Counted from the first letter of the stretch, positions 1-13,700 are shown. The stretch is 64,000 bases of DNA from Rotaria socialis (GCA_905331475.1 CAJNYU010001005.1:62001-126000); one strand, 5' to 3'. Notes: a model not told the origin generated them from the letters alone. A program made the numbers and translations.

Positions 1-169
1 TTCAGCTGCAATTGATCTTGCTTATAATGGTAAAAAGAAAATGCTTTTATTTATTTCTTTTCACGCTAGTTTTCATTTCTGTTGTTTTTTAAAGTTAACG
101 AGCCAATCTCCGCTCGACGTCTAGTACATGTTTTAGTTAAATTAGGTAAAATATCAAAATCAACAAATC

Positions 170-200
<31 letters not shown>

Positions 201-389
201 GCAACCGACTGCTTCACCAGTGATGTTACCTGAAGATCGCGAAGTAATCGATATTATGACGCAAAATAGATCGATTGGCGTAAGTTAATTGTGATTGACT
301 TTTATTGATTTTACTAGTTATCTATTTTTTCTTCTTAGAGGGCATCAACTCATATACATTCATCAACACATCCTAATAGTTGGAATTAA
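1..389 (+). CDS. 3' end of an unidentified gene with a polyglutamine tract (partial)
   Basis: Three exons can be joined: one ending at the GT at about 30, one from about 95 to 279, and a last exon 339-389. The splice phases agree and give a C-terminus that runs SAAIDLAYN / VNEPISARRLVHVLVKLGK, then about twelve glutamines encoded mostly by CAA, then a short tail ending STHPNSWN. Introns are about 65 and 59 nt with GT...AG ends. The gene starts upstream of the window. I do not recognise the family: the stretch before the glutamines looks like a helical segment, and the tail is low complexity. The CAA run could be length-polymorphic. Reality of the gene is fairly sure from the splice pattern; function is unknown. 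Confidence 0.6.
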
Positions 390-1761
390 TATTCTACACA
401 TATAATATACATATACGCATCTTACGTAGGATAACAATGAAATAATCGTACAGTTTTTTTTTTCTACAATTTTTATATGTTTATATTCATTTATCTTATT
501 TGAAAATTTGTTGAATTGATCGTGTAGAATAAAAATTCAAAAATCACATCCATCGTGCTACCAATATAATCATTTTTGAACGCTTCATTTTTTCTAACAT
601 CCAGTTAATAAATTTCAACTCAATAAAATTAGATGATGAATTTTCGTTGACACGGGGTTACAATTTTGACTACACAAAGATTGTGTCATAAAAGTAAAAG
701 TTATACATATTCAATTACACTAAATATTTATTTTCAATTTTTTTGACGAATCAAATTGTTTCAAATTTTGGAGCGCCTTCAGGTTACGTTATATATTCAT
801 TCTTTCAACTTCATTTTCATTTATACAATTGCACGGTCATCATAAATGAACCTATGTTCATATTTCGATGCAATGAAGTCAGTGAAATTGCATTTCCTTT
901 TAGTAATATATATATGTCGTGTCGAAGTTTAACTTCGGCTAACAGTGTAACTTCGGCACGACATATATATAGTTCCCGATAGTTCACGTTTTGCACATCA
1001 GATACCGGGATTCATGAATACTTTTGCCTTATAAAATTACACAATGATATTCATCGATATTAATATCGAATGTATTCATCACATGCATTAGTCGATCTGC
1101 ACTTACGTTAGAATAGTTATCAATAGTATTATTCAATCCTCCATGTAACTATGATAGAGATTAAAATCGAAGACGTCTAAAGTATCAGACTTGAGTTACG
1201 ACTAATTCAATTTTCTAATGAAGCTCTTTCATCAGCGTTGTATATGTATGTCGAAAATTTGAAATCCAATTATTAAAGTATTTTTAAATGAATTAAAATA
1301 TTCCTACGGATTTTTGATTATTTGCTTATGATTAAAATTTTATTAGCAACTGAAGAAATCTAATAAAAATTTTATTTCTATTGAGTTTTTATCGCAAAAT
1401 TATTTTACTGATCTTTTTCAGTTTATACAAAAAACAGAAACTTTCAAAATAAAAATAAATTTCTGAATATATCTATCTCAGTGTTTTATCCAGCAAAATG
1501 AATCATCAAAAGAAAAAATATTTGTCCCTTCAAAGATTAAGTTCGTGCTCTCGGGACTTGTTATTAATCCAACACACGCTAAATGTCTATGCTATCAAAA
1601 ACAGCTGTTCGCTTCTCCGAAGTTTCACATCACCTCTTCGGTAAAGAAAATCCGGATAAAACACTGCAACTATAAAAATCAAAATGGAAAACATGCCAAT
1701 AAAAATCATAAAAATTACAATAGCGATTATCACAAGTTTCTTAACATTTGAAATGAATCAA
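390..1761. other. Intergenic region, no gene supported
   Basis: AT-rich spacer between the convergent polyQ gene end and the PEX11-gamma stop. It holds a small hairpin at 908-970. Short open frames at 743-982 and 1545-1751 have no splice context or recognisable domain and look random. Confidence 0.6.
908..970. repeat. Short perfect-looking hairpin (22-bp arms)
   Basis: Arms 908-929 and 949-970 are reverse complements with one mismatch, separated by about 19 bp. The arm reads ATATATATGTCGTGTCGAAG. It could be a tiny MITE or the palindromic end of a decayed element; no clear target duplication is visible beyond the AT run. Confidence 0.6.
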
Positions 1762-2636
1762 TTATAAAGCCATTTTAACGATATTACATATCGTAGCTAT
1801 AGTTCCACTCAACCCAACGGCAAACACGGGTAATTTACCGGACCATAAAAGTCCTGGTATTCCAAGCCAATGAACACAATTGAGAAGAAAACAAAAGTTA
1901 TTCAATAATGTCAACATACATTTGTACATCTCGGATAGAGGTACCATGGGACTATAGTAAAAAGTAAATAAATAAGCATTTGCTATATCACAATCGAAAA
2001 TATTACCTTCTTATTTCCTTACTATTGCCATCTTTATTTCGTTTTGCTCTCAGTAATCGTTTATATTGAATTAATTGAAGTGAATTTCTATGATAAAATT
2101 ATATACAAAATGAGTAGTATGATTAAAAATTAAATAAATATCAATCTAATCTAAATACTTGATAATAGAAATGATAATATTCGATAGCCAACAACCTAAT
2201 GAAACAAGTCGAAATGATCTCGATGATCGATTTGCTCCAAATACATTTCCTTCACATAACCATGCTATACACTCAGCAGGATAGTAGATAAGATCACATA
2301 GATTACCAGCTAATGTTAAAAGATGAGGAAAAGTAGATAATAATAAATCCTAAATAGTAATTTTTTTAAATAATTAAATCAACAGTTTCAAAATAAAAAG
2401 GAAATTACATTTTTTCCGAGACCATATTTACGAACTCTTGAAAGACAAGCAAAATAGTCTAAAGATCGATTGATTGTACGACATAAACTAATACGAGCAT
2501 ACAAATTAAGAAGATTTTCACGCCATTTATTCTGTTCCGATAAGCAGCCAGCTGAGAGACAAACTGAATATTGAGAAAGACATAAGAGTGTATTTCTTGA
2601 CGAATTTGATTCCAATTGATTCGCTAAAAAATCCAT
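1762..2636 (-). CDS. PEX11G: Peroxisomal membrane protein 11 gamma (PEX11C/PEX11G) orthologue
   Basis: Four exons: 2409-2636, 2159-2349, 2007-2087 and 1762-1951. All junctions are GT...AG and in phase, giving 229 residues, close to the roughly 240 of the human protein. PEX11 proteins elongate and divide peroxisomes and sit in the peroxisomal membrane. The family signature is visible throughout: SLCRTINRSLDYFACL near residue 45-60, RVRKYGLG, then LAGNLCDLIYYPAECIAW, and a C-terminal hydrophobic block VHWLGIPGLLWSGKLP followed by VGLSGTIATI. The gamma form is indicated by the YGLG plus NLCD.IYYP.E...W pattern. The ATG at 2634-2636 was chosen because MDFLANQLES aligns with the start of the human protein and an AG acceptor lies just upstream, suggesting a 5' UTR intron. 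It lies 237 bp downstream of the CC2D1 stop on the same strand. Confidence 0.93.
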
Positions 2637-2873
2637 TGAGAATCTACAAACACACACAAAAAATGGAATTTTACACAACTTATGATGAGTTTTTTTTAAA
2701 GTTTATAAATGCTAATAGCATTAGATACTTTGTCGTATTAGCAAAAGAATTTTTCAAAATATATATATATATATATTCATTCATGCAAGATATAAATTAC
2801 AGAAAAGTACAATAGATAAATCGTGTGTAAAAAATGATAGAAAGGCTTTTACAGATTTAATAGAATCTGGTAA

Positions 2874-5800
2874 TTAAGGTTTGCTTGTAAATGTTTCAAT
2901 CTAATAAAAATAGAAATTGATGCATGTGGAAATTTTTTGATTAAAGCCTAAATTCAAAAGCTACTTACTTCTTTGGCAACAAGATCCTTTTTTTTCGCGA
3001 GTATATCAGCTTTCTTGTTTTCATCTCGCTGATGATACTCATCTATTTCTTTGCTATAATGTTCTATCAGTTGTTCAAGACCTCGAACATGTTCTATAAG
3101 AAAATTGAAATAATAAAAATAAAAATAAAATAAAAGCTATAATCCACTATACCTTGTACAGCTTTTTTTCCTCCTTGGCGCAAATTTACAATGATTTCAT
3201 CACTTGTTTTCGTAAGTGTTTGTTGTTTCATTCGCAATCGATCAATTTGATCTTGTGTAAAAAGATCTTCAAATTGTTCGATCTTATTTAATAAATAGTG
3301 AATGAATGAAAATTATTTTTAAGTAATTGAATCGCACCTGTTCGTTAATCAAATCTGCTTCATATTTCAGCACTTGAATACTTTGAGAAACAACTGGTTG
3401 TTGACTATTTCGACTGATACTATGCTTGGACTCATTACCACTAGATCGACTATATCAAACAAAATAAATAACTTTTCTTTTTTTTGAAGGTAAATATAAT
3501 AAAAACAATGATCAATAAAAACAAATAAAGATGTGATGCGTGCATAAGATTATAATGAGTAAATGATTCTACGTTGATATTTTTACATTTCTACAAAATA
3601 CCTGCTCTCTACAATCGTATCATCATCATCATCATTATTATTGTTATTTAAATTATTTGCCAAAGTTATAGCCAATAAGCCTAAAGATTCGCTAGTAGGA
3701 ACAAGCCGTGAGATAGCAGTAATCGATGAAGCTGTTGATATTGATCTGAATTGAGAGTAAAATTAATCTGTTTCTATTTTTGTCAATAGAAAAATACAAT
3801 AGCATAGACAATGAAAAAAAAATATATATATACTAAGAAGAAAATCGTACGAAAGAACGATTAATAAAATAAGAAAGAAAAATATATGTATATATATATA
3901 TATATATATCGAACAATTATTTCTATATTATATGTTCATTATTTCATTGGATTTTTGTTGTTGTGAAATACTATTTATAAACATGTACAAATTGACGATG
4001 ATTCTTTGTAGATTGACGTTGTTGAACTCGATTTGAGCTGCAGACTGAAAAAATAGGATGATCGACCAAAAATTTTCAAAGAAAATGAAGAACAAATATT
4101 AAAATCGGTACGACTGGGCAATGTTGATTCAATTGAAAAAGAGAGCAAAGCAAAAGATGAAAACATTTGCCAGGTTTCTAAGCGTGACCTAAACAGCTAT
4201 TTAACTTACTGTGATGTTGATGGTTTACTATTGTGAGGCTAAAAACAAACAAAAAAATACAAAACAATATTAAAAAAGCTGACTATAAATTTTACGATGT
4301 CTTCAAAACGATCGATAACAAGCCACTGCTGCAATGATGATTCAGAAGATTTTGTTTGTCCTAATGCTTCTTTCATACGTATTTTAACTTCTAATTTTCC
4401 TTCAGGCTTTTTCTTATGTTCATTATCAAAAATATCAACTGATTCGTGTATAGTTGCGGTTTCTTCGAATGGTGCTAATTTCACCGATGCCGTACCCAAT
4501 AGACGATCCGCTCGAAGAAAGCCAGCTTTATGAAATATTGATAATTTTAATTCTTTTCGTTTAAATACACGTTTTAAATCTGTATCAGTTCGTTTGATTT
4601 GAAATTTATGCAATGAATCGGGGTATTCAGCAATGCTTGAACCGGCTCCATGACGAGTACGCGCTGTTTGAGGGGTTTCGCGTGGATAAGGAAATTCAAT
4701 AATGACACAAGTTTCAAGTGACGTTGATGAATAGCCAGAAGGAAGACGTAAATTTATACCACGGAGTACTTTTACCTTCAATGAAAAAAAGTTTGTTTTC
4801 ATAAAATCATATGGAAAATAATGAATAGATGAACACGTAAACTGATACATATGTATTTTTAACTGCTAACTTAAATGAACTTTGCGTGCTAAGAAACATA
4901 GAAAACAAAAAGGTATCAACTGAAACTGAAATTTAACATAATAATTAGCTTTTTTAATTTATTTAAGTGCGCAAATAACGTTAATAGACATATAAATATA
5001 ACATTGTTTGTCTAATGTCACTAGAAGAATGACTTTGCGAAAATTTCATCAATGTATTTCATTCTCGTTAAAAAGGCAACTATTTATCATTATCATTCTA
5101 GTTTTGAATACGAATAATTTAAAGATGTAGGTTCATCAGTTGTAGGCTTATGATAGAGGAAGAAAAGTAGTCCATATTAATCAGCAGCAATATCGTAAAG
5201 ATCTATTTTCTCTTTTATTTTATTTTTCTTGGAAAATCTCAAGATAATCATATATAAACGATTAGCCCTATTGGTCTATAATAGAAATCTAACTCAATCA
5301 AATGCTCTTTTATTTTGGTTATTGTTGTGTAAATTGCTATTTTTTTTACCTCAAATTCATGATCACTTAAATCATTATTAACTTGTATAATATTCATTTG
5401 TCGTTTTTCATAATGAAATAATGGTGCTTTAGAACCATGTTGAAAACATTTTCTTAACCGTTCTAAGTCGTGAGCGCAACGTTGTTCAAGAGTTTTAAAT
5501 TCATTTGCTTGTTTCGAATTGTTTGCACCTTCCATCTGTGCATAAATTTGTTGATTACGTGCACATAATTGCATTTGCCGTAATAGATCATCTTGTAATC
5601 GTTGATAGATTGTTTCACGATCAAAGTTTGCTATTTCTTTTGTAATTTCATCATCCTGAATGAATTCATAGCCTGCATCTGGTAGTTCAGGTAACTAAAA
5701 ATGAAACATTTTGTATATGTTCGTGAATAAATCAGTATAGAAAGAAAATTTAATACTTGTTTGGTATCGATAGGTACTCCTGATTCAATTGATACAATTG

Positions 5801-8141
5801 CTTTTTCGATTTCTTTCGAGGCAATAAGATTTCTTTTAGCCGATTCTATGTCACCTATAGATAATGTAAATGTATATTTATTATGAACAAAAAACAAAAA
5901 CAACAGTACTTTACCTTCTTTTTTAGCTTTTAAAGCAAGACTTTGAAATTTTTCTTGTCTAAGACGAAGCGTTTGTACCTGTTGATCTTGTTGTGGATCT
6001 AAAGAAGAACTTGCTGACGATATTTTGAAAAATTTGAATTGTAAAATAAATTACTGGATACAGGTTTCAATGTTGGTGGTGGACTAGGACCAACAGGGAG
6101 ACTTGGTCGCGGTTTTTGAGGTTGTGTTGATTGATGTGAATCAGTTGTTTTTAACGATGCTCTAGCACTAGCATCAGATGATTGTATTTGAGGCTTTGGT
6201 TTTTCTACAGGAATGGGAGCAAATCCCGCTAAATCAGGTAATTCACTATAATTATATGGACGACCTTTTTGTGTAGCATCAATAGCTTCTTGATATTGCT
6301 GTTATAAGAAAATGAATTTCTTCTATTTCTTTTAAATAATCAAAAAAGAAATATAATTACTTTTACAAGTCGATCCATTCGTCTTGCTTTAGAATTGTCC
6401 TCTTTACTAATGGCTTCTTTGTGTTGTTTGACTAATTCTTGTTGGCGCTGTTGTAATGCTTCCATAATAGTGCGTGGTTCAGGTGCTTTTACTTTTTAGT
6501 AAAACAGATGTTATAGCTAAGTAGACAAGACAAATATATTACATACATGTTATAACAAGTGGAGACGCAATTTCTTCTGCAGGATTATTATTAGGGATTT
6601 CCATTTGTGCAAGAGGAGGAGGGATCGAACTAGCTGTTGCTTTATTTTGTAATTGCTACATATTATACAACATATAGAAAAATATTAAGGATTCTAATAA
6701 ATGGAAAGACTCACTTTCATTTGAATAAGATATTCTTTGGCTTTATCTTTATTACCTGCGATGGTCGCTTGTAATGCCAATGCTTTTAGTTGTGCTATGG
6801 CATCATCGGCATTATTAGAAGTTGTTACTGGTGGTGCTAAATGGTTTTCTTAAGTATTCAATTTTTTATTATATAAATCTATGTACTTTGAGGCATGCTA
6901 ATTTTGTTATCGTTTGAAATGGATGTTGCAGTTGGTTCTGGTGGCGGTGGAGGAGGCGCTCGAAGAGGTACTTCTGGTGTAACATTTGTAGGCTGAGATG
7001 ACGATGGAGTAGCAATAAATAGTTCAGGTGGGATTTCACTTTCATTAATTGGTGCACCAGTTCGAACCGATTGAATTAATTCTTGGATAAACTAAGCATA
7101 AAAGAATATGATTATTAAGCGATTGTTTCTTAAGAGAAAGAAATTACTTTAAGTTGTCGTTCAATCCGTCGAGCTCTTGCAGTATCTCCGCTCACTTTGA
7201 CTGTTTGCACAGCTTTTGTATACATATCCTGACGTGTTTGTAGTACTGCTAATATATTTTTATTTGATGTCGATTGTACTTGGCTTGTTTCAGTAGGTGC
7301 GTCTTGTTTTTCAGTTTCCATATCACCAGTAATATCTTTTAACTCGGCCTATTGTATCGATAAAATATGATAAATTTCGATAGAAAACAATGATTATACT
7401 TACAAGAAGATCCTCTTCGTCAACATCGGATAAATCATCATCATTTATTGGTTTATCAATATCACTGAGAAGCTTATTTACATCATTATGAAACGATTGA
7501 AGATCTGGAGCAGCTTTACCTGTATACAATACAAATATTCAAAATTTGGTTCCTATACAATCTAGAGTACGTCTAAAAAACCCAACAGAACAGTTTCAAA
7601 ACTTTTCATTGATTTCATTTGACAAGGATTCTCATATCGATGATTGTTTTTGAAGTATTCATTTTCTATCGAATCTACTTAATCAAACGATAGATTTTAG
7701 GGCTAAATGTAAAGAACAGTAGCCGTGACAATTTCTATAGAGCTCAAAAACAAAAGTACACGAATATTTACTACACAGGATTCCTACATGAGCAAAGGAT
7801 GTAACTCACTTCGGTTGCCTGTGTTGGTTCGAGATAGTCAAGCAACAAACCTGTCTTTTTCTTATCAGCTTTTGAGCGTTTTGATCCATGACCACCGGTT
7901 TCTTGTTGCATTTCTCTCAATTCAGCTTCAAGATCAGCATCATCGTCATTATCATCCATAGCACCCATCATCGGATCATCGAAGTTGGGAATTTGAAATC
8001 CCATCTTTGAAAACGAACGAAAGAAATGAAATTGAAATTTTCTAAAAAATGAATCATATTTACCTGTTGCATTAATTCCGCTCCTCCACCCCCTCCTTTA
8101 GATCGTTTTGCTGGTTTACTGCTTTTACTACTTTTGAACAT
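2874..8141 (-). CDS. CC2D1: CC2D1A/B (Lethal giant discs) orthologue: four DM14 repeats, C2 domain, C-terminal coiled coil
   Basis: About 19 exons read from ATG at 8141 to a stop at 2874-2876. The N-terminus MFKSSKSSKP and an acidic segment are followed by four DM14 repeats, encoded at about 7.15-7.0, 6.84-6.72, 6.46-6.25 and 5.94-5.75 kb. Each carries the motif GD..KAR/A (for example SGDTARARRIERQLK and EGDIESAKRN). A coiled region follows (about 5.69-5.35 kb), then a C2 domain at 4.78-4.29 kb (LRGINLRLPSGYSS, ADRLLGTASVKL) ending WLVIDRF. The reading frame then passes in phase through exons 4218-4246, 3603-3745, 3340-3450, 3155-3289, 2971-3095 and 2874-2904, which encode a Ser/Asn-rich linker and a helical tail (VLKYEADLINEQ, LRQGGKKAVQ). 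CC2D1/Lgd proteins bind ESCRT-III (CHMP4/Shrub) and regulate endosomal sorting and Notch. The junction across the 7520-7810 gap is out of phase with simple splicing, so a small exon is probably hidden there. Confidence 0.92.
4057..4173 (+). pseudogene. Coding-like fragment antisense inside a CC2D1 intron
   Basis: The CC2D1 intron between 3746 and 4217 is about 470 nt, much longer than its typical ~60-nt neighbours. Inside it, on the opposite strand, a 39-codon open stretch is bounded by an AG at 4055-4056 and a GT at 4174. It reads DDRPKIFKENEEQ then ILKSVRLGNVDSIEK and ends KDENICQ. The pattern ILKSVRLGNVDSI resembles the first helix of ankyrin-repeat regions, but it is too short to assign. 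The upstream frame is closed by TAG. It may be an inserted exon fragment or chance. Confidence 0.3.
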
Positions 8142-9691
8142 ACTCGTGAAATAATGAAGATAAAGATAAAAATGCAAATATAACTTTTGTATGGTAATAA
8201 ATGCAATGACTCATATAAGAAATTTGTTACTGGCTACTGCTTAACAAGTCAATGAATGTGGAATGATGACATTCAATTGGTTTACGTGGCACAGCCAATC
8301 TAGTCGCTTAGAGGACGCTAATTTCGCCCAATATATATTTTATCGTTCATTAAAAACTTCTTCGTTGTGTAATAGAGGATATGTGTAATAAAGTCAAGAG
8401 ATTTTCACACACAAGAATACACGAGGAATGCTATGATTAAAATGAAAAACGCAAAATGTGCTCTTAAGTAGAAAATGTCCATGACTTATGATGTTGAAAA
8501 TTGTTCATTAAAAACAATATAAATAATAACACTCGTTTGGAGTTCATTAATAAAACACCTGAGTGAATTCAAAATTGCATGGAACTCATCACTGCATGTT
8601 TATTTTCATCTACTAATTCACTATTAGAGGAAACGAATTTGTGCTTATGATCTACTAATGAATTTTTTTCGAGATATTCAATACTGAAACATATTGGATT
8701 ATTTTCATTTTAATTTGTCAAACTCTTTGTTTTTTGTTTTTCTAAAATATTTTGATTCTATAAATCGTTGCTAGAAGGCCGTGCGCATGAATCTTTCAAT
8801 TCACAAGGCTCTACTTATCAAAGTCGAATAGTGTTCACAATTTCGATAGCTTCTCGCATTAATCATATGCGCGAGAAGCAAATGTAAATAATTAAAAAAT
8901 GATACCATAGGAAAGCTAGATCGATCGTTGAAATGTTTTTATTCTTCTGCATATTCAAAATTTGAATGAAACTAATTAATTCAAACCTAAACATCAAGTT
9001 TCCTTTTATTGAATGGCCAGATGAAAAGAATCGTCAGTTTATCAATACACTACATATAAAGTATCAAAATATAAAACCATGATATGACATTCTTCATAAT
9101 GAAACACTTTTAACTATATCGCGTTCAGATAAATTATGTCGATGGAATTTTATTGGTGTACAAGGTAAGCATTTAAAGAAAAATATCTATCATATTTAAT
9201 CATTTCTGTAGTAGATGCCTATTAATTATTATTGAAAGTCTTTATCATATTGAACATATTCGACGAGCATTGTTTTCTCGAATAGAATATGTAAATAAAA
9301 TACATGCCAATGGCTGAACTGAAAATTTCTGGACAAAATATTTTTTTTGATTTTGCTATTGATTAACAAGATTCGTAGAAACTTCGACATACTTGATTTA
9401 AATCTAAGAAGGTAAAAGCAAAGTTGAACAACAATGTTTTTCAATAAATATATGCCCGACATAATTCAAAATAACAACAATATCAATACAAGAATTGAGA
9501 CCCGCTGCTGATAAACGATTAGCTCAAGAACCAAAATGATCCATCCTTAGCTATATCATTTATTGGTTGCTCATCTGTTGTTGACATCATGTTTAATTTG
9601 TTTTTAGGCAATAGTACCTTTAAACAACGAGCGATCTAGTTGATAAAGAAAGAAAAGAGAAAAAAAAGAACGACATATGCACACACGTATG
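8142..9691. other. Intergenic region, no gene supported
   Basis: About 1.5 kb upstream of the CC2D1 start. I find no exon chain on either strand. A 9-bp stem (GCTTCTCGC / GCGAGAAGC) lies near 8849-8879. Promoter elements of CC2D1 presumably lie in the first few hundred bases, but none can be named. Confidence 0.5.
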
Positions 9692-9908
9692 TATATGTTG
9701 TGGTCAAAATTCAAATCCAGTCAAATTTTAAATTTGCCCAGACAGAATTCAAATTAGAATTTTTTTAATCAAAATCGAAATTGGAATTTTTTTAGTGAAA
9801 ATTGAAATTAGAATTTTGACTGGGATTTTGTTGGACATAATTCTAATTTGAATTCTGCCCGGGCAAATTTAAAATTTGACTGGATTTGAATTTTGACCAC
9901 AACATATA
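9692..9908. mobile_element. Hairpin MITE-like element with about 70-bp inverted arms
   Basis: The left end TATATGTTGTGGTCAAAATT at 9692 and the right end at 9908 are reverse complements. Similarity runs about 70 bp inward with few mismatches (for example CAGAC versus CGGGC in the arms). The whole 217-bp element would fold into one hairpin. It encodes nothing. TA-rich flanks make a TA target site possible, but the duplication cannot be delimited because the arms themselves end in TATA. Confidence 0.8.
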
Positions 9909-10790
9909 TATATATATACAGTGCTTAACCATTGCTACTTCAATAGCGCATTCTCTAAGCACGTCATTCTGCTACTTTTACTATTCTTTCAGCTTTATTA
10001 TTATAGAAACATCATTGATGACCCCGTATTATGCGCACTTGAGAATATCATCAACAGACATAAATCACTATAAAATTAATCAAACAAATGATAAGACAAA
10101 TTGATATTGATTTCGTGTTTCGAAAATTTTATTTGAGATTGACTTTTCATCCGTTTCAGAAGCATATGAAATTTATTCTATTTGAATCACCTTAGAAATA
10201 TTGAAAAACATTTTTTTCCAAGCGAAATATCTATTTTATTTCCTATATCTATAATCAGATCGACAAAACAACTTTCTTTCAAGATTATAAATTTTTAAAT
10301 ACGTAGTATTAAATTACCAATGACATAGACAAGATTCCTGAGTCGAATTCGATGCAATTTCAACTAATTCATTTTCAATATAACTATGAATGTCAAACAG
10401 TTAGAAAAAAGACAATAAGATATCAATAATGAGTGGATTTGTAAAAACAGATCTTTAAGAGTCACATTCTATATATTATTCTATGAATAGTGTTTATTAC
10501 AGCAATTCATCTATATAAAAATACAGATAGTGGCAGAAACACACACTATTTCGATCTATCCAAGTATTATAAAGCATTTGATCAGTTTATACCTGTCATC
10601 ATACGAAATCTCCAAGAGAGTTTCTTTTATTCAACTGTTCGATTTCAGTTATTTGTCATAAGTAAAGCAAGCGGAACTTTTGAATTTGATTTAGATCATA
10701 TCTGAGAATATTTCGTTTTTTTTTATCTTTACAATTATATAGAACATTTCATTAATTACGTAGCTATGCATGATTATCAATATTACAACA
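9909..10790. other. Intergenic region, no gene supported
   Basis: AT-rich sequence between the hairpin element and the end of the F-box pseudogene. The open frame at 10490-10705 has no recognisable content or splice support. Confidence 0.5.
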
Positions 10791-13700
10791 TCAACGCCAA
10801 ATATGTAACGAATCACGTGCATAAAACTGAATTCTAATATTATTACAATCAAATAATCGATTATGACCAGCTGTTATTAATGATTCTTTAAATATATTTT
10901 TTACGTTTTGTTCAGATCGATAAAGGCTATCTTCGTTGATTACTAATTTAATCCGTTGATGAAATCGATGAATTATTTTTAAAACAACATGAACTAAATT
11001 TTTATCGGGCATAATGTTTGCACCACTGGTTTCAAAACAACATAGATGAGGTGCTAATTGAGTTAATCGACGGACATTAAAATATTGTTTAGGTTCCGGA
11101 TATATTCGATCTAGTACGAGAGACGTATATATTTCAAATTTGAATATGTTTTTGAACAATGACGAAAATCTTTCCAATTTTTTACAAGATGCGAAAGATT
11201 TGATGATGCATCAAGTATTTGTTTAACGATCATTATACGGTCTGGGCTTTTTATTGATGCTGGTTTAAAGTCAAAAGTCATAGATTGTAAATGACGAAGC
11301 AACAAGCCACTGTTAACTGGATAATTTGATGTCATCGACACGTTTGTCTAAACAGAAGACAAGTATATATCCTACTTGAATTTTTTTGTTTTCAAGATAT
11401 TTTTCATCGATTCAATAGAAGAACAATTGTAAATTTTTCCGAATGTCTATATTCTCTGAAAGCCTATAATAAAATAAAATTTTCGATGGGACCCGATGAA
11501 GATAACAACGTAGTGTCGATTCTCAGGCTCGAATTATGTAATTTCGATTCAAACTTGAACTTGATAGTAACATTATTTTACATATTTCTTTCAAAATATA
11601 AAAACTCACAAAATAATACCGTAACATTTTTTCTGATTTGCATATATCAGTTAATTATTGTTCACATAAATACTTATTCGTTCTGCAGATTTGATAAATC
11701 AACAATCAGAATTATCTAATGAAACTATTTTAAAAGTGCTCTTTTGAACAATACATTTTATAATTTAAATTAGGCACATTTTTTCTTCAATTTTAGTGGA
11801 ATTCTACGGTTCGTGGAAGAACCAGAGTCAATAGGAGTCTGGTTCATATAGAAGCTATGAGTCCTTTCAGATAACAAGGCAACACTATTTAGAACCATAC
11901 AGCATGACCTTTTTTTTCTCTTCAACTCGATAAAGATATAGATTATGACAGTTGGCATGTAATGAAAGAAACAACAAATAACCATTTGCAGTCCGATGAG
12001 ACAAAAATCCGGTATTGATTTTGTTGTTAATATAGTGCTGTGGTTAGGTAATATGCAAAAACGTCACAAAAATCATAGGAAAAAAGCATTGAAAAACGTT
12101 TTTTTTAGCTTTTTCATTATCCAATTTGGTTGATTTCAGAGTATGATTCTTTCATGCTATAGTTTATCGTTGCTTTTCTAAAAGATAACTAAAATTTACG
12201 ATGACTGCGATCATTTTTTGTTTTTCCTTCTCTTATCACATTAAATCCTAATTTTTTATTTCCAATATAAATCATTTTTCCACACGAAGAAAACTTGACA
12301 ACTTTTGAGCATCTGCATAAGAAGTCAAAATCACCCGACCTTTTACTAATCAAAAGGCAGTGAAAAATTAAGAATAATGGAGAAGTGCAAGGATTGAGTT
12401 ATTAAAAATAGTTCGATCGGGATTGCTATTTTTCGAGAATTGTTTTTCGTGTCATCAGTCAATCTAGATGACCTGACTCTGTTGATTATATAAGCAACCA
12501 TCTAGTATTGTTTTGTTCTATATCAAAAGTAAAAATATTCTTACATGCTTATTGAAACATTGATAGTTTAACTCTGCACTACAATGGATTGAAAAATGAT
12601 TATTTCTTTAATTCGTTTCTGGCATAATTCAACAGGGATGTTTTAACAGTATTTACGTTTTACTTACTTGTCCAGGTTCGCATATTAAGTGAAGTTTATT
12701 CACTGAACTGCTTGCAACCACTTGCAGGTTTTTAACCAACTGGTCAGGCTGGTCTATTTGATCACAAGTTACTTCAAGTGATCGTCGTCGAGGGGTCATG
12801 ATAGGAACTATTGCATGTTCTGCTAAATGATGATTATGTGCAGTTCGCTTGTGTTGTAATAAGATATTAATCGGACGTTTTTAGACGATAAATAGTGTCT
12901 TCGTGGTAAAATCTAGGCCACCATCAATAGAAATCCAACTGTTATCTAAATAACAACCAAAATTATCAAAAGGCCATTTGCCAATGCAACTGAATGGACT
13001 CATTCGCCATGCGTGTTCGACTTCTTGAGGAAAACAAAACGAAAAGTTGAGATCTTCCAAAGCAGGTAAGTGTGTAGAACTACAAAGCTCCTGAAATTTA
13101 CCACCATGATCTACTGCTGCAAGAAAGAACAAAGAAAAATAGAATTAATAGTAAATTAAATATATTCGCAAGAAAATAGATCCGACGCTCTTTTAATATG
13201 ATAGATTACGAAAAGAATGACTACATTCAGAACTAGATTAATGATAGAATATCTTGGCAAATATTTCATAATAATCATTCGTATCTGAAGTTTATTTGAT
13301 AATTAGATCTAGTAAGATAAGGAATCAGTAAAGGAATGATAACTTACTATGATCATACAAATCAACAAATATAAATTTTTTAAGTAAAGGAATGGCTAAC
13401 GAGCCCATTAATATAGTGGCACCCTTAAGATTTATATAACGAACGAGTAAAAATCGTAGTCGAGTACCATCAACTACTTCACGCAGTTCATGTTCGCAAA
13501 GTTGAATATTAGATATTGGTTCACGTTGACGTAATAGTCGAGCAGTAACGCCTTTCCTCATTAGTTATATTTAAATGCTCGATTGCAGGTAGAGCATCAC
13601 GTTTCGACAGAAGAGCAAGTTCGTTTGGATGTTGAATACTTAATGTTAGTTGAGCTGTATTTGGCCAATTTAGTGGTTGCATATTATGGAAAAGTTTTAT

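Noticed and set aside
2874-3745. Separate small coiled-coil gene downstream of the CC2D1 C2 domain
   Set aside because: Splice phases join these exons in frame to the C2 exon through 4218-4246, and CC2D1 proteins have a helical tail, so one gene is the better reading.
4297-4533. Plus-strand open frame within the C2 exon
   Set aside because: Antisense shadow of the conserved CC2D1 C2 domain.
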